From the NCBI RefSeq assembly GCF_018598175.1, contig NZ_JAHESE010000040.1:1-52077 (forward strand): a stretch of 52,077 bases of DNA. Reading direction: 5' to 3'. The number at the start of each line of letters is the position of its first letter. Positions within the stretch are counted from its first letter, which is position 1. The DNA comes from Dawidia cretensis (GTDB lineage: Bacteria; Bacteroidota; Bacteroidia; Cytophagales; Cyclobacteriaceae). The notes beneath the pieces were generated by a model, which was given only the letters and a program-made list of their open reading frames with translations, did no database searches and was not told the DNA's origin. A program made the translations under genes and the position numbers. This document shows, piece after piece, positions 32,609-41,868 of the stretch.

Positions 32609-33610
32609 TTAGCGTGCTGGTATTTGCAGCACTGAATCAGCCTTCACTGGTTGCCCGAAATCCGGGCGGCCGTCTGCCGTCCAGGTGAACCGTTGCAACC
32701 GGGGGGAGCGGCGGTGGTCGCAGCCCTGGCCGGGGCCGGTGTTGGCGTGGTATAATAACCAGTTTTCTTTGTCATTGGGGGATTGGACGAAGGCGTTGTG
32801 GCCGGTGGCATATACGTTGTGGGCGGGAGATTGTTGGAATACGGGCGTGGATACCTTGGTCCATGCGCCCGGGTCCAGCAGGTTGGCGTTGGTTTTGGCG
32901 GCGAGCATGCCGAGCGCATATTCGTCGGCCCAGCATGCGCTGGCGGAGTAGACGACGAATATTTCGTCTTTTTTACCGGCAAGGAATTCGGGACCTTCGA
33001 GGATCTGGCGGCCGCCGAATTTTTCCCATGCGTGTGTAGGGGCGGCGATGATGGCTTGTGTTCCTTCGAGTGTCCAGGGATTCTTCATTTTGGCAATGAC
33101 CAATACGCTTTGGGGGCCGACGTAGGCGGAGTAGAGAAAGTAACGCGTGCCGCGATGCTCGAAGACGGAGCCGTCGAGGCCGGAGTGTTCGGTGTTTACT
33201 TTGCCTTTGTCTACCCAGGTGCCTTGTAAAGGATCGGAGGATGTGTTTTCCAGTACGAAGACGTAGCGGTTGGCATCGCCGTCATTCGCCTTGTCGGTGG
33301 CGGTGTAGTATATATACCATTTGTTGTCCAGGCGGTGTAGCTCGGGGGCCCAGATGGCTTTGGAGTTTGGGCCGGACGATGGTGGTGTCCAGATGGTTTT
33401 GGGGGTGATGTCTTTTAGTGCCGTCAGGTCTTTTGTTTTCCAGAGGGCGAGGCGGTTGCCCAGGGTGTGGGTGTAGTAGTAATAGCCTTCATGGTAGATT
33501 GCCCAGGGGTCGGCGCCGGAGGGAAGGATGGGGTTGGTGAAGGTTTGTTGCGCTGATGCGTGGAGCGTGCAGGCCAGGAAGAATGCGAGGAGAATTATGC
33601 GGTTAGTCAT
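32609..33610 (-). CDS. Secreted glycoside hydrolase family 43 enzyme
   Basis: The protein has 333 residues with a signal peptide (MTNRIILLAFFLACTLHASAQ). Five-bladed propeller marks are NPILPSGADPW with the general-base Asp, LDGSVFEH with the pKa-modulating Asp, and ILEGPEFL with the acid Glu. A later conserved His occurs in GHNAFV. It fits alpha-L-arabinofuranosidase or beta-xylosidase activity. Together with a second GH43 and a GH93-like exo-enzyme, arabinan side chains are the likely target. It is separated from the upstream GH43 gene by two repeats, so it may have its own promoter. Confidence 0.93.
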   Translation of the reverse strand: MTNRIILLAFFLACTLHASAQQTFTNPILPSGADPWAIYHEGYYYYTHTLGNRLALWKTKDLTALKDITPKTIWTPPSSGPNSKAIWAPELHRLDNKWYIYYTATDKANDGDANRYVFVLENTSSDPLQGTWVDKGKVNTEHSGLDGSVFEHRGTRYFLYSAYVGPQSVLVIAKMKNPWTLEGTQAIIAAPTHAWEKFGGRQILEGPEFLAGKKDEIFVVYSASACWADEYALGMLAAKTNANLLDPGAWTKVSTPVFQQSPAHNVYATGHNAFVQSPNDKENWLLYHANTGPGQGCDHRRSPRLQRFTWTADGRPDFGQPVKADSVLQIPAR

Positions 33611-33644
33611 GTTATTTACTTTTATACTTTACTACAACCTTATT

Positions 33645-33719
33645 CCACGCCAGTCTGAAGACTGGTACCATGGTGGGCACAAGTCTCCGCCCCGAGACGG
33701 GGCTAAGACTTGCGCCAGA
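33645..33719. repeat. Family-1 intergenic repeat, partial copy
   Basis: Only one outer arm is present (ACTTGCGCCAG at 33708-33718). The internal palindrome CGCCAGTCTGAAGACTGG and the GGGCACAAGTCTCCGCCCC block match the other copies. The GCTGGCGCAAG end is missing. It lies between two GH43 genes, next to a family-2 arm. Confidence 0.7.
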
Positions 33720-33738
33720 TGCTGTCGCGAATATACAC

Positions 33739-33772
33739 CTCTTCGCTCTCGCTCTCACACTCACGCTGTTTT
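33739..33772. repeat. Family-2 repeat, single arm
   Basis: CTCTTCGCTCTCGCTCTC followed by ACACTCACGCTGTTTT equals the reverse complement of the left arm of the copies at 9113 and 36630. It ends 5 bases before the stop codon of the leftward GH43 gene, in its 3' flank. Confidence 0.7.
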
Positions 33773-33777
33773 ATCGC

Positions 33778-34845
33778 TCACTCTGTTTTTGGTTTGCGTT
33801 GTGCGGTGTCACTTGGCGCGGTGTTGGCGATTTGGGGCCAGTCGTTTACCCAGTCGATGCGGTCGAGCATGAGGGGGCGGCGGGTGGCGCCGTTAGGGAG
33901 GAGCGGGCGGCTTTTGTCGACGGCGTGGTAGAGGAACCAGTCGGTGCCTTCTTCGTCGGTGATGATCTCGGCGTTGTGGCCGGGGCCGGCGAAACCGGTT
34001 GTTACGCCGGGCGACGGATCGCCTTTGAGGAATGCGTTGCCGGTGTGCGTCAGGAGCGACTGGCCTTGTTGGTTTGTGTAGGGGCCTTCGATGGACGAGG
34101 CTCTGCCGATCATCACGTTATACGGCGTCTCACGGCCCAGGCAACAGTGGCCGTTGGAGCCGAAGAGGTAATAGTAGTTGTTGCGTTTTACGATGTAGGT
34201 GCCTTCCATCCAGTCGCCGGCGATTTGGAATTTGTCGCCGGTGATGGCGGTGCCGTCGGCAGTTAATGAGATGCCGTAGATGCCGCGGAAGCTGCCCCAG
34301 AACAGGTACTTTTTATCTCCCTCCTCGTAGTAGAACGGGTCGATGGAGTTTTTCACACCCACCTCGTCGCTCAGCAGTATTTTGCCGCGGTCTTCAAAGG
34401 GGCCGGCGGGCGAGTCGCTTACCGCCAGGCCGATGCCGGGATTGGGATCATCCCAGAGGGACAACGAGTAGTATAGGTAATACTTTCCGTTTATGTGGTT
34501 GATGTCGGGTGCCCAGACAAAGGCGGGGTTTTTCCACGCGGGCTTGGTGTCGAAGGCATCGCGTACAAACTCCCAGGTGACCAGGTCGCGGGAACGGATC
34601 ACGGGTACGATGTGCGCAGGCTTGCCGTAGTCCCAGCCGTCTTCGGTGGCATAGGCATAAAAATATCCGTCGTTGGCCTTGATGACCGTGGGGTCGGCGA
34701 ACGTGGGTATAAAGACAGGGTTTTTATAGTGTCCTTCGGGTATGTCTCCCTCCCCTTCGTCAACCTCGGCGTCAGGATTGTTTTTGCATTGCATAAAACA
34801 GGCCATCAACAAGAAGGCCATACAGATGTTTTTAATGAATTTCAT
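33778..34845 (-). CDS. Lipoprotein glycoside hydrolase family 43, endo-arabinanase-like
   Basis: From ATG 34845 the protein has 355 residues. This start gives the lipoprotein signal MKFIKNICMAFLLMACFMQC and overlaps the previous stop as ATGA. Earlier in-frame ATGs lie inside the upstream gene. Propeller marks are FADPTVIK (general-base Asp), NSIDPFYY (second Asp) and MEGTYIVKR (acid Glu). AGPGHNAEI carries the His that coordinates the central metal in arabinanases. It should sit on the cell surface or outer membrane and cut arabinan chains. Cotranslated with the GH93-like gene. Confidence 0.93.
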   Translation of the reverse strand: MKFIKNICMAFLLMACFMQCKNNPDAEVDEGEGDIPEGHYKNPVFIPTFADPTVIKANDGYFYAYATEDGWDYGKPAHIVPVIRSRDLVTWEFVRDAFDTKPAWKNPAFVWAPDINHINGKYYLYYSLSLWDDPNPGIGLAVSDSPAGPFEDRGKILLSDEVGVKNSIDPFYYEEGDKKYLFWGSFRGIYGISLTADGTAITGDKFQIAGDWMEGTYIVKRNNYYYLFGSNGHCCLGRETPYNVMIGRASSIEGPYTNQQGQSLLTHTGNAFLKGDPSPGVTTGFAGPGHNAEIITDEEGTDWFLYHAVDKSRPLLPNGATRRPLMLDRIDWVNDWPQIANTAPSDTAQRKPKTE

Positions 34846-36548
34846 GGATGTCCATTTTTGGAAGTAACAAGTTTTACAGAAGACCATGTATAGGGCTTCC
34901 CGCTCTCGTTGCCCGACAACGGTTCGGTATATGTATGGCCGGTCGCGGCTACATCGTTTAACACGGCATGGAATCGAATCGCGGGACCCGGTTTCGTTCC
35001 CAGCGCCGACCAGGGTATGCGCACGTCGATCCGATAGCCGTCTGATCTGCGCGTGACAGTCTTGTCTATAGTAGCCGATTCCCGGGTGACCCATCTTCCC
35101 TTCTCCCCTTCTTCGAACGTCACGGATCCGGCGGCGTCTAGTAAAATTTTGAAAATTCCTTTTACGGGTGCTGCTGTAGACTGATTGCCCGGGTCGAGGT
35201 AAAACTGCAATCCATCGTTCACCTTTTGATTATCGACGACATCCGTATCTTTTACCGCGGCCTGGATATAAAGTTGCCGATCGTCCCAGGTAAGTCCCAT
35301 GCGCGCCTGCGTGGGGCCGTAGCCGCCGATAAACAACGGATGCTTTACGCGCGCGGTATGTCGCGGTGCTGTTACTGGCGGCACCACATAGCCTTTGATC
35401 ATCCACACGGCCGTGTTAGGCCCCACCCCATTGGTAGAGCCGAGCGCTGCCACGGTGGTGTCATTTAACACGGCGACGGAATTCCAGAGGCAGGTTTTGG
35501 TCGAGTCGGCAAAGTAGAACGGCCGCGACTTACGGTTAAAGTTCCGCGCCTCATCATCGCCAATGGCCACCACCATGTCACTGCGATCCCACGGTGCGTT
35601 GTGGCGCCACTCGGTGCTTTGATACGAGAGCAGCGTTTCGCCCGACGGCAGTTGGCGGATATACGGTGCGCCGGCATAGGCAGATGCCGGCACGCGGTTG
35701 CGGGCTTCCAGGGCATGTGCACGATCGGCGCTTTCCGCCAGCACGGGCGCATTCCTCCACGCGCCGGTAGCCGGTGTGCGAATGATCACGGGCACAAACG
35801 ACTGGCCGCTCATGCCGTTGTCTTCGATGGCATAGACGATTTCCCGGCCGTTCTTTAATAGCAACGGTACGGGCATGCCGTCGCGGTGCTTGCTGCGAAA
35901 GCTTACCGTTTCGCCGGCCGTCCAGTGGGCGCCGTTGTCGTGCGAGCGAAAGAGCGTGATCTCCTGCTCGTTGGTCTGCGTATAGGGGGCTTCGTTGGCT
36001 ATGAACAATTGGATCTCGCCGGTAGGCAGCTGTAGTTGCGCGGGCTCCCAGCAGCCGTTGCTAAATTCAGGACCCGCGGTATAGATGCGCACCGGGGCCG
36101 ACCATTGCAGGCCATCGACGCTGCGTCGGACCTCGATGGCGAAACGTTTGGTGGAATCTGTATTGTTGCCCGGCGGGCGCAGGTTGTAGGATACGAGGAT
36201 GCTGCGGTCGCGCAGCTGCAGCACTTCGGGCACGACACGGGCAATGCCGTTCTCCGGGGCGGCTACGACGGTGGGCGCCGTCCACGTATTGCCCTGATCG
36301 AAACTGCGAATGGCGTGCGTAGCGCCCTGGCATTCGTAGACACAGAACAAACTGCCGTCGTGCAATACGATCATGCGGGCATAACCGGCGTATTTCGGGG
36401 CCGTTGGCGACAGCTGGCGCAAGGTGCTGCGGTCCCACGCAATGCGAATGCCTTCGACAGGCTCTTCCCGTTGAGCCGGGTCACCGGATATCCCGGGCGT
36501 CAGGCAGGACAGGATCCAAAAGAAATAATACAGCGGTATGTTTGCCAT
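34842..36548 (-). CDS. GH93/BNR-propeller exo-glycosidase-like protein with CBM9-like C-terminus
   Basis: The protein has 568 residues with a signal peptide (MANIPLYYFFWILSCLTPGISG). A six-bladed propeller (about 30-370) has Asp-box blades SFDQGNTWTAP and SHDNGAHWTAGE, and the GH93-like NGCWEPAQLQLPTGEIQLF. GH93 enzymes are exo-arabinanases, and sialidases share the fold, so context decides. The C-terminal 180 residues (VKHPLFIGGYG, LTWDDRQLYIQAAVKDTD, VNDGLQFYLDP) look like a CBM9/DOMON-type carbohydrate-binding domain. It is the first enzyme downstream of SusD and is coupled to the endo-arabinanase-like gene. Confidence 0.8.
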   Translation of the reverse strand: MANIPLYYFFWILSCLTPGISGDPAQREEPVEGIRIAWDRSTLRQLSPTAPKYAGYARMIVLHDGSLFCVYECQGATHAIRSFDQGNTWTAPTVVAAPENGIARVVPEVLQLRDRSILVSYNLRPPGNNTDSTKRFAIEVRRSVDGLQWSAPVRIYTAGPEFSNGCWEPAQLQLPTGEIQLFIANEAPYTQTNEQEITLFRSHDNGAHWTAGETVSFRSKHRDGMPVPLLLKNGREIVYAIEDNGMSGQSFVPVIIRTPATGAWRNAPVLAESADRAHALEARNRVPASAYAGAPYIRQLPSGETLLSYQSTEWRHNAPWDRSDMVVAIGDDEARNFNRKSRPFYFADSTKTCLWNSVAVLNDTTVAALGSTNGVGPNTAVWMIKGYVVPPVTAPRHTARVKHPLFIGGYGPTQARMGLTWDDRQLYIQAAVKDTDVVDNQKVNDGLQFYLDPGNQSTAAPVKGIFKILLDAAGSVTFEEGEKGRWVTRESATIDKTVTRRSDGYRIDVRIPWSALGTKPGPAIRFHAVLNDVAATGHTYTEPLSGNESGKPYTWSSVKLVTSKNGHP

Positions 36549-36629
36549 GCTATGCGAAGTTTACAACGAAATATAGGAGTTAACGCCAGCTCAAAAAACA
36601 AGAACCCGGTCGAACGGCACGGGAAAATA

Positions 36630-36709
36630 CAGCGTGAGGGTGAGTGTGAGAGCGAAGAGAAAAAAAACAGCATACCTGTTCGCTCCCGCTCTCACCCTCA
36701 CACTGTTTT
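36630..36709. repeat. Family-2 GA/CT-rich inverted repeat
   Basis: CAGCGTGAGGGTGAGTGTG...(36630-36659) and TTCGCTCCCGCTCTCACC...(36679-36709) are long, nearly complementary arms around an A-rich centre, directly after the SusD stop codon. Compare 9113-9191 and 33739-33772. Placed between SusD and the enzyme genes, it might cause partial termination so that SusCD exceeds enzyme expression. Confidence 0.8.
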
Positions 36710-38275
36710 CTAGTAGGGGTTGTTTTGGTCCAGGTGTTCGTTGTTGTCGACTTCGACCTGCGGAATGGGCAGGCGATGGTTTCTGCCTACGGTAAAGTTG
36801 TTGAAGTCAATGTCACGTGTACGCAGCTCGTCGATGCCGGCCTGCGTGGTGAGCAGATCCCAACGTTTCAGATCCATCCACCGGACAGCTTCGAAGCAGA
36901 GCTCGAGGCTGCGCTCCATTTGCAGACGCTTCTTGAACAGGTTATAGTCGGTGCCGATCTCGGGGTAAGCATCCTCCAGCCTGGGCAGGTTGGTGCTGGG
37001 GCGCTCGCGCACCATGTTCACATATTGGTAGGCGTCGGCGGTCTGGTTTGTTTCGTTCAGCATTTCGGCGTAGAGCAGCAGCACATCGGCATAACGTATA
37101 AACCGGAAGTTGTTCGGAGCATGGTAATCTTCGCGGTCGCGGTAATAATACGTCGAGTACTTTTTGATAAAGGTTTCGTTGCCCCAGTCCACGTTGTTCC
37201 ACTGGCGGTTGTATACCAACGTATCGTTGTTGGCTGCATCCGGGAAGTCCTTATACGCCTGCTTGTAGAATATATTGGTGAGTAACCGGCTGTCGTTTTT
37301 ACCGTCTTTCGTTTTCTCTTTTTTGTATTCGTCGATCAGCCAGGCGCGGGCTTTACCGTCCTGCCAGCCGATGCCGCCCGGTGCGAAGAACTGCGTACGT
37401 TGAAAGCCCATCGAGGCGCTGAGGTTGTCACTGTCATTACCTTTGTTGCGATCGCTGAACTGGATCTCGAACACCGACTCGATGTTGTTCTCGAAGTTAT
37501 GGGTAAAGTTCTCGCGATAGTTATCGATCAGGCCATAGTATTGTTTGCCGTCACCCACCACGAGCCAGTCCAGCTCGGCTTTAGCCTCGGGGTATTTCTT
37601 TTGCTGCGCATAGGCGCGGGCCAGCAGCGCTTTCGCAGCGCCCTTCGTGGCACGGCCCATGTTCGGGTCATCCCACTTCTCGGGCAACCGGTCTTTTGCC
37701 CAGTTCAGATCTTCTTCTACCTGCGCCCAGATTTCGGCTTCGGTGCGTTGCTCGGGTTGATCATCGGGTTTGGAAATTTCCAGTACGATCGGCGCATCTT
37801 CCCACAGCAGGGCGATCTGGAAATAGTACAGCGCGCGGATAAAGCGCGCCTGCGCCAGGATACGGTCGCGGCGGGCTTCGTCAAAAGGAATGGCGGGCAC
37901 ATAGGTCAACACCTGGTTGGTGCGGAAGATCGCTTTGTAGAAATCGCGCCAATGCCAGTTGTTGCCATCCCAGAAGTTATAGTTGGAATACTTAAAGCGT
38001 GTCCAGTCGGCCAGCTCACCCCACGGGCTGGTACTATGCCCCTCGTCGGAGGTGAGGTCATAGCGAAAGTAGATCCAGCGCGTCCAGGTAGACGGTTTAT
38101 AGAACATGTTATAGGCGGCGTTCAGGCCCATTTCGGCGTCCTGTTCTGTTTTCCAGAAACTTTCTACCGTCGGCGTATTGGGGTTCTCGATATCGAGCAG
38201 GTCTTCGCTGCAGCGGGTGCTGGTCATAACGAAGGCTGCAATGAGTATAGGTATATAGAATTTGATGTTTTTCAT
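36710..38275 (-). CDS. susD: SusD/RagB-family glycan-binding lipoprotein
   Basis: The protein has 521 residues. A lipoprotein signal (MKNIKFYIPILIAAFVMTSTRC) precedes the SusD N-terminal region (LLDIENPNTPTVESFWKTEQDAEMGLNAAYN). The TPR-like helices include FIRALYYFQIALLWEDAPIV and AKALLARAYAQQKKYPEAKAEL. The C-terminal part has FRFIRYADVLLLYAEMLNE and LELCFEAVRWMDLKRW. SusD proteins cap the SusC channel on the cell surface and deliver oligosaccharides. The gene begins 18 bases after the SusC stop. The specific glycan is not shown; the downstream enzymes suggest arabinan. Confidence 0.97.
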   Translation of the reverse strand: MKNIKFYIPILIAAFVMTSTRCSEDLLDIENPNTPTVESFWKTEQDAEMGLNAAYNMFYKPSTWTRWIYFRYDLTSDEGHSTSPWGELADWTRFKYSNYNFWDGNNWHWRDFYKAIFRTNQVLTYVPAIPFDEARRDRILAQARFIRALYYFQIALLWEDAPIVLEISKPDDQPEQRTEAEIWAQVEEDLNWAKDRLPEKWDDPNMGRATKGAAKALLARAYAQQKKYPEAKAELDWLVVGDGKQYYGLIDNYRENFTHNFENNIESVFEIQFSDRNKGNDSDNLSASMGFQRTQFFAPGGIGWQDGKARAWLIDEYKKEKTKDGKNDSRLLTNIFYKQAYKDFPDAANNDTLVYNRQWNNVDWGNETFIKKYSTYYYRDREDYHAPNNFRFIRYADVLLLYAEMLNETNQTADAYQYVNMVRERPSTNLPRLEDAYPEIGTDYNLFKKRLQMERSLELCFEAVRWMDLKRWDLLTTQAGIDELRTRDIDFNNFTVGRNHRLPIPQVEVDNNEHLDQNNPY

Positions 38276-38293
38276 GTCGCTGTGCGTTAGGGA

Positions 38294-41200
38294 TCAGAAA
38301 TTAAACTGCAGGCCTACCAGGAATGAGCGCGCATTGGGATAACGCACTTCGTCGTAGCCGCGGCGCCACATGTCGGGTGCGGTGAAATCGGGGTCCAGGC
38401 CGGTATAGCTGGTGAACGTCGCCAGGTTTTGCCCCGTTACAAATACACGCGCGTTGCTCACGTGCAGGCGCTGCGCGAGCGGCTGCGGGAGGTTATACCC
38501 CAGCGTGACATTGCGCAGGCGGAAATAGGAACCATCTTCCAGCCACCGGTCGATGTCGCCGCGGGCATTGCGATCGTCGCCATACAGCAGGCGCGGGAAG
38601 TCGCTGTTGGGATCTTCCTGGTACGGCTTTTCATCGTCGAAGGCAAAGTAGTTCGAGTTGTCGTCAAAGCGCTCGACGGCTGCACGGGAGCCGTTGTATA
38701 CATCCTGCCCAAAGGCGCCATACCAGATCATCGACAGATCGAAGTTTTTATACTCGAAGTTGGTGATCAGGCCCAGGTCGAAGTTAGGCCAGGGGTTGCC
38801 CACGATCTGACGGTCGGCATCGTTGATCTCGCCGCTGTCGTCGAAATCGACATAGCGAATATCGCCCGGCCTCGCATTCGGTTGAATGACCTTGCCTTGC
38901 GAGTTGACATGGTTCAGCACATCCTCTTCGCTGCGGAACAAACCATCGGTCTTGCGCAGGTAGAACATACCGATGGGCTCACCGACCGTCGTACGGGTAA
39001 TGCCGGTGAATACATCATTGCGCCCGTAGCCCAGCTCGAGCACTTCGTTGCGCAGGGTCGATACGTTGGCGGTGATGCTATACTTCAACCCCTGTATATT
39101 GTCTTTCCAGGTGGTGGTGATCTCGATACCCTTGTTGCGAATGCTGGCGGCGTTTACCCAGGGGTTACCACCGTCGTTGCCGGTAGAAAACAGGATGGGC
39201 ATTTCCGTCAATACGTCCGTTGTCGTCGATATGAAATACTCGAGCGTCAGGGCGAGGCGGGAGTTGAGGAAGGCCATGTCCGTACCAAAGTTCACCTGTT
39301 TCTTGGTTTCCCAACGCAGGTTGGCGTTCGCCAGCTTAACCTGTGCCGCACCGTTTACCAGGTGCTGATCTGTGCCGACGACCGAAATGATGGTGGCGTT
39401 TACCTGCGACAGATAATCCCAGTTGCCGAGGTTGTAGATATTCGAGTTATAGAAGCTGCCGCTATAGCCAATCGTGCGGCCGATGCTGGAGTTACCCAAC
39501 ATACCAATGTTGGCGCGGATCTTCAGGTCGTCTATCCAGGACACGTGGAAGAACTCTTCACCGCTGATACGCCAGCCGGCGCTCACCGACGGAAAATTAC
39601 CCCAGCGGCTTCCCCGGGCAAACCGCGACGAGCCATCGCGCCGGACGGTGCCGGTGAGATAGTATTTGTCACCATACGAATAGTTCACACGCCCCAGGTA
39701 TGAGATCAGTGCGTCTTCGTTGTTGAATCCACCCGACTCCGGATCGGATGTACCGGCATCCACCACATCGTAATATTTACCGCCGATGAACAAGAGATTG
39801 CGTTTCGTACCCGACAGTTGATCATACTGCTGCCGCTGGAAGGTTGTCCCCACTACAGCATCTACTTTGTGTTTACCGAATTCTTTATTGAAGTGAAGGG
39901 TATTCTCCATCAACGTGGACACATACTGCCCACGGTTCTCAATCACGGCCGAAGGATCGAAGGGCTGGTTCAGCGTCCAGTTGCCGATGCGGCGCACGTA
40001 CTTGTAATGTTCCTGGCTGGATTCCAGGCCGGCATTGACGCGATAGGTCAACACGCCCGGTTTGAGCAGCTCTACTTCCGCGTAGAGATTGCCCCGCAGG
40101 CGCAGGTTGTCGTTGGTGGTCTCCTCCAACGCTTCGCGGGCGATGGGGTTTGTTCCAAACGTACGAGCCTTGCCTTCATTGCCATACCCAAAGCCACCGG
40201 GATTTGCCGCATCGTGTACCGGGATGGTGGGCAGCATGCGCAACATGTCCCAGAAAGGATTAGTGATCAGGTCATCGGACGCACCACGGGCAATGGACAT
40301 ATTCTCGCCGATCTTAAAGCGGCCGCGCCGGCCTTCCGTATTCACGCGGAAACTATAGCGCTCGAACGACGATCCGACGCTGGTGCCGGTGTTGCCAAAG
40401 TAGTTGCCCGATACCAGGTACGTTCCGAATTCATTCCCGCCCGAGACCGTAACGTTGTAATCCTGCGTTTGCGCTGTGCGGAACGTTTCTTCCTGCCAGT
40501 CGGTATCGACGCCGTCGGGATATTGCTGATAGCCCTGCCCGATAATCACAGGGGACTTCTCTACTTCAATGGCCTCGCGGTAGGCCATGGTATTATACTT
40601 TTTAAAATCGGCGGCATCCATAAAATCATAGCGCGGCAATGTTTGTGCGCCGTAGCGTGCGCTGATGTCCACTTTCATCGGCCCGGACTTGCCCTTCTTG
40701 GTGGTAATGATGATGACACCGTTGGCCGCGCGCGATCCGTAGATGGCCGCGGCGGATGCATCTTTCAGAATCTGGATAGACTCTACGTCGCTGGAGTTAA
40801 AGTCGCGCGTCGCGATGGTCGGCACGCCGTCGATAACATAAAGTGGCTGGTTGTTGGAGAAGTTACCGAGGCCGCGGATCTCGATGGTCGACTCGCTGCC
40901 GGCACGACCACTGTTGCGGATGTTTACACCGGGGGCCAACCCCTGGATAGCTTCCGCCACGGTAGCGGCCTGTACGTTGGCCATGTTCTTACTGTTGATG
41001 ACCGACACAGCACCGGTCAGGTCTTTCTTCTCCTGCTCGCCGTAGCCGATCACGACGATTTCGCGAATCGTGGTAACATCGGCGAGGAGCTGTACGTTGA
41101 TAGCGGTCTGTGTGCCTACGGTAATTTCCTGGCTGCTATAGCCGATGAAGGAAAAGATCAGCACGCTGTTCTCCCCCGCCACGTCGAGGCTATAGTTTCC

Positions 41201-41683
41201 GTCGGCATCTGTCGTGGTACCGTTGGTGGTGCCACGCTCCAGCACGTTTACACCCGGCAGCGCCGTATCGTCTTCATCTTTTACCTGCCCGCGCACGGTA
41301 ATGGCCGGCGGTCGCAACGCCAAAGATTTTACTTCGCGGGCCTTTACAGAAATGGTTTTGTTTACCAGCTGAAAATCGATAGAGGCCTGTCGTGACAGGT
41401 CTTCCAGCACACGGCGCAAGGTGGCTTTTTTGTAATGCAGGGTAACGGTGTTGCGCGAATCCAGCTGTCCCGAATATGCAAAGACAAAATCCGTCTTCGT
41501 TTCGAGCTCTTTGAACACGGTCGACAACGTGGCGTGCTGGCACGCGACGGATACCTTTACCTTTTCCAGGCTTTGGCTGTTGATATCCGACGCAAATCCG
41601 AGGTTCATACAGACGACCTGTATGATAAAAAGACGCCATGTGTATTTTGATATAAGCATGAGCAGCTTATGTAAAAATTTCAT
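38294..41683 (-). CDS. susC: SusC/RagA-family TonB-dependent transporter with STN domain
   Basis: From ATG 41683 the protein has 1129 residues. This start places a signal-like segment (YTWRLFIIQVVCMNLGFAS) near the N-terminus. An STN domain (about 38-110, VSVACQHATLSTVFKELE, then LEDLSRQASIDFQL) precedes a CarboxypepD_reg-like domain (about 125-205, VRGQVKDEDDTALPGVNV). Next is the plug, with the SusC signature IKDASAAAIYGSRAANGVIIITTKKGK in two pieces (ILKDASAAAIYGSRAANG; VIIITTKKG). The barrel ends FLVGLQFNF. It imports oligosaccharides through the outer membrane. The STN domain lets it signal to the adjacent FecR protein. Confidence 0.97.
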   Translation of the reverse strand: MKFLHKLLMLISKYTWRLFIIQVVCMNLGFASDINSQSLEKVKVSVACQHATLSTVFKELETKTDFVFAYSGQLDSRNTVTLHYKKATLRRVLEDLSRQASIDFQLVNKTISVKAREVKSLALRPPAITVRGQVKDEDDTALPGVNVLERGTTNGTTTDADGNYSLDVAGENSVLIFSFIGYSSQEITVGTQTAINVQLLADVTTIREIVVIGYGEQEKKDLTGAVSVINSKNMANVQAATVAEAIQGLAPGVNIRNSGRAGSESTIEIRGLGNFSNNQPLYVIDGVPTIATRDFNSSDVESIQILKDASAAAIYGSRAANGVIIITTKKGKSGPMKVDISARYGAQTLPRYDFMDAADFKKYNTMAYREAIEVEKSPVIIGQGYQQYPDGVDTDWQEETFRTAQTQDYNVTVSGGNEFGTYLVSGNYFGNTGTSVGSSFERYSFRVNTEGRRGRFKIGENMSIARGASDDLITNPFWDMLRMLPTIPVHDAANPGGFGYGNEGKARTFGTNPIAREALEETTNDNLRLRGNLYAEVELLKPGVLTYRVNAGLESSQEHYKYVRRIGNWTLNQPFDPSAVIENRGQYVSTLMENTLHFNKEFGKHKVDAVVGTTFQRQQYDQLSGTKRNLLFIGGKYYDVVDAGTSDPESGGFNNEDALISYLGRVNYSYGDKYYLTGTVRRDGSSRFARGSRWGNFPSVSAGWRISGEEFFHVSWIDDLKIRANIGMLGNSSIGRTIGYSGSFYNSNIYNLGNWDYLSQVNATIISVVGTDQHLVNGAAQVKLANANLRWETKKQVNFGTDMAFLNSRLALTLEYFISTTTDVLTEMPILFSTGNDGGNPWVNAASIRNKGIEITTTWKDNIQGLKYSITANVSTLRNEVLELGYGRNDVFTGITRTTVGEPIGMFYLRKTDGLFRSEEDVLNHVNSQGKVIQPNARPGDIRYVDFDDSGEINDADRQIVGNPWPNFDLGLITNFEYKNFDLSMIWYGAFGQDVYNGSRAAVERFDDNSNYFAFDDEKPYQEDPNSDFPRLLYGDDRNARGDIDRWLEDGSYFRLRNVTLGYNLPQPLAQRLHVSNARVFVTGQNLATFTSYTGLDPDFTAPDMWRRGYDEVRYPNARSFLVGLQFNF

Positions 41684-41868
41684 AGGTTTGTTGTGGTTTG
41701 AGTTTACGCAATAAGTCTCAGGCTGTAGTCTGGGGATGCCATCGGTCAAAATGTCTCTTCCCCGGACTACTTTTTTTTCACATAGTAGTATACAGCACGA
41801 CCCGATCAGGGCGGCATGGCATCAAAGGATTTCGGTTTCATATACTTGTTTGTTTTGGGTCTACAGAT

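Noticed and set aside
39818-41395. Long plus-strand open frame (about 525 codons) opposite SusC
   Set aside because: It is the antisense of a certain SusC gene; no signal, motif or start context supports it. The same applies to 38429-39703 and 15777-16766 opposite the TonB receptors.
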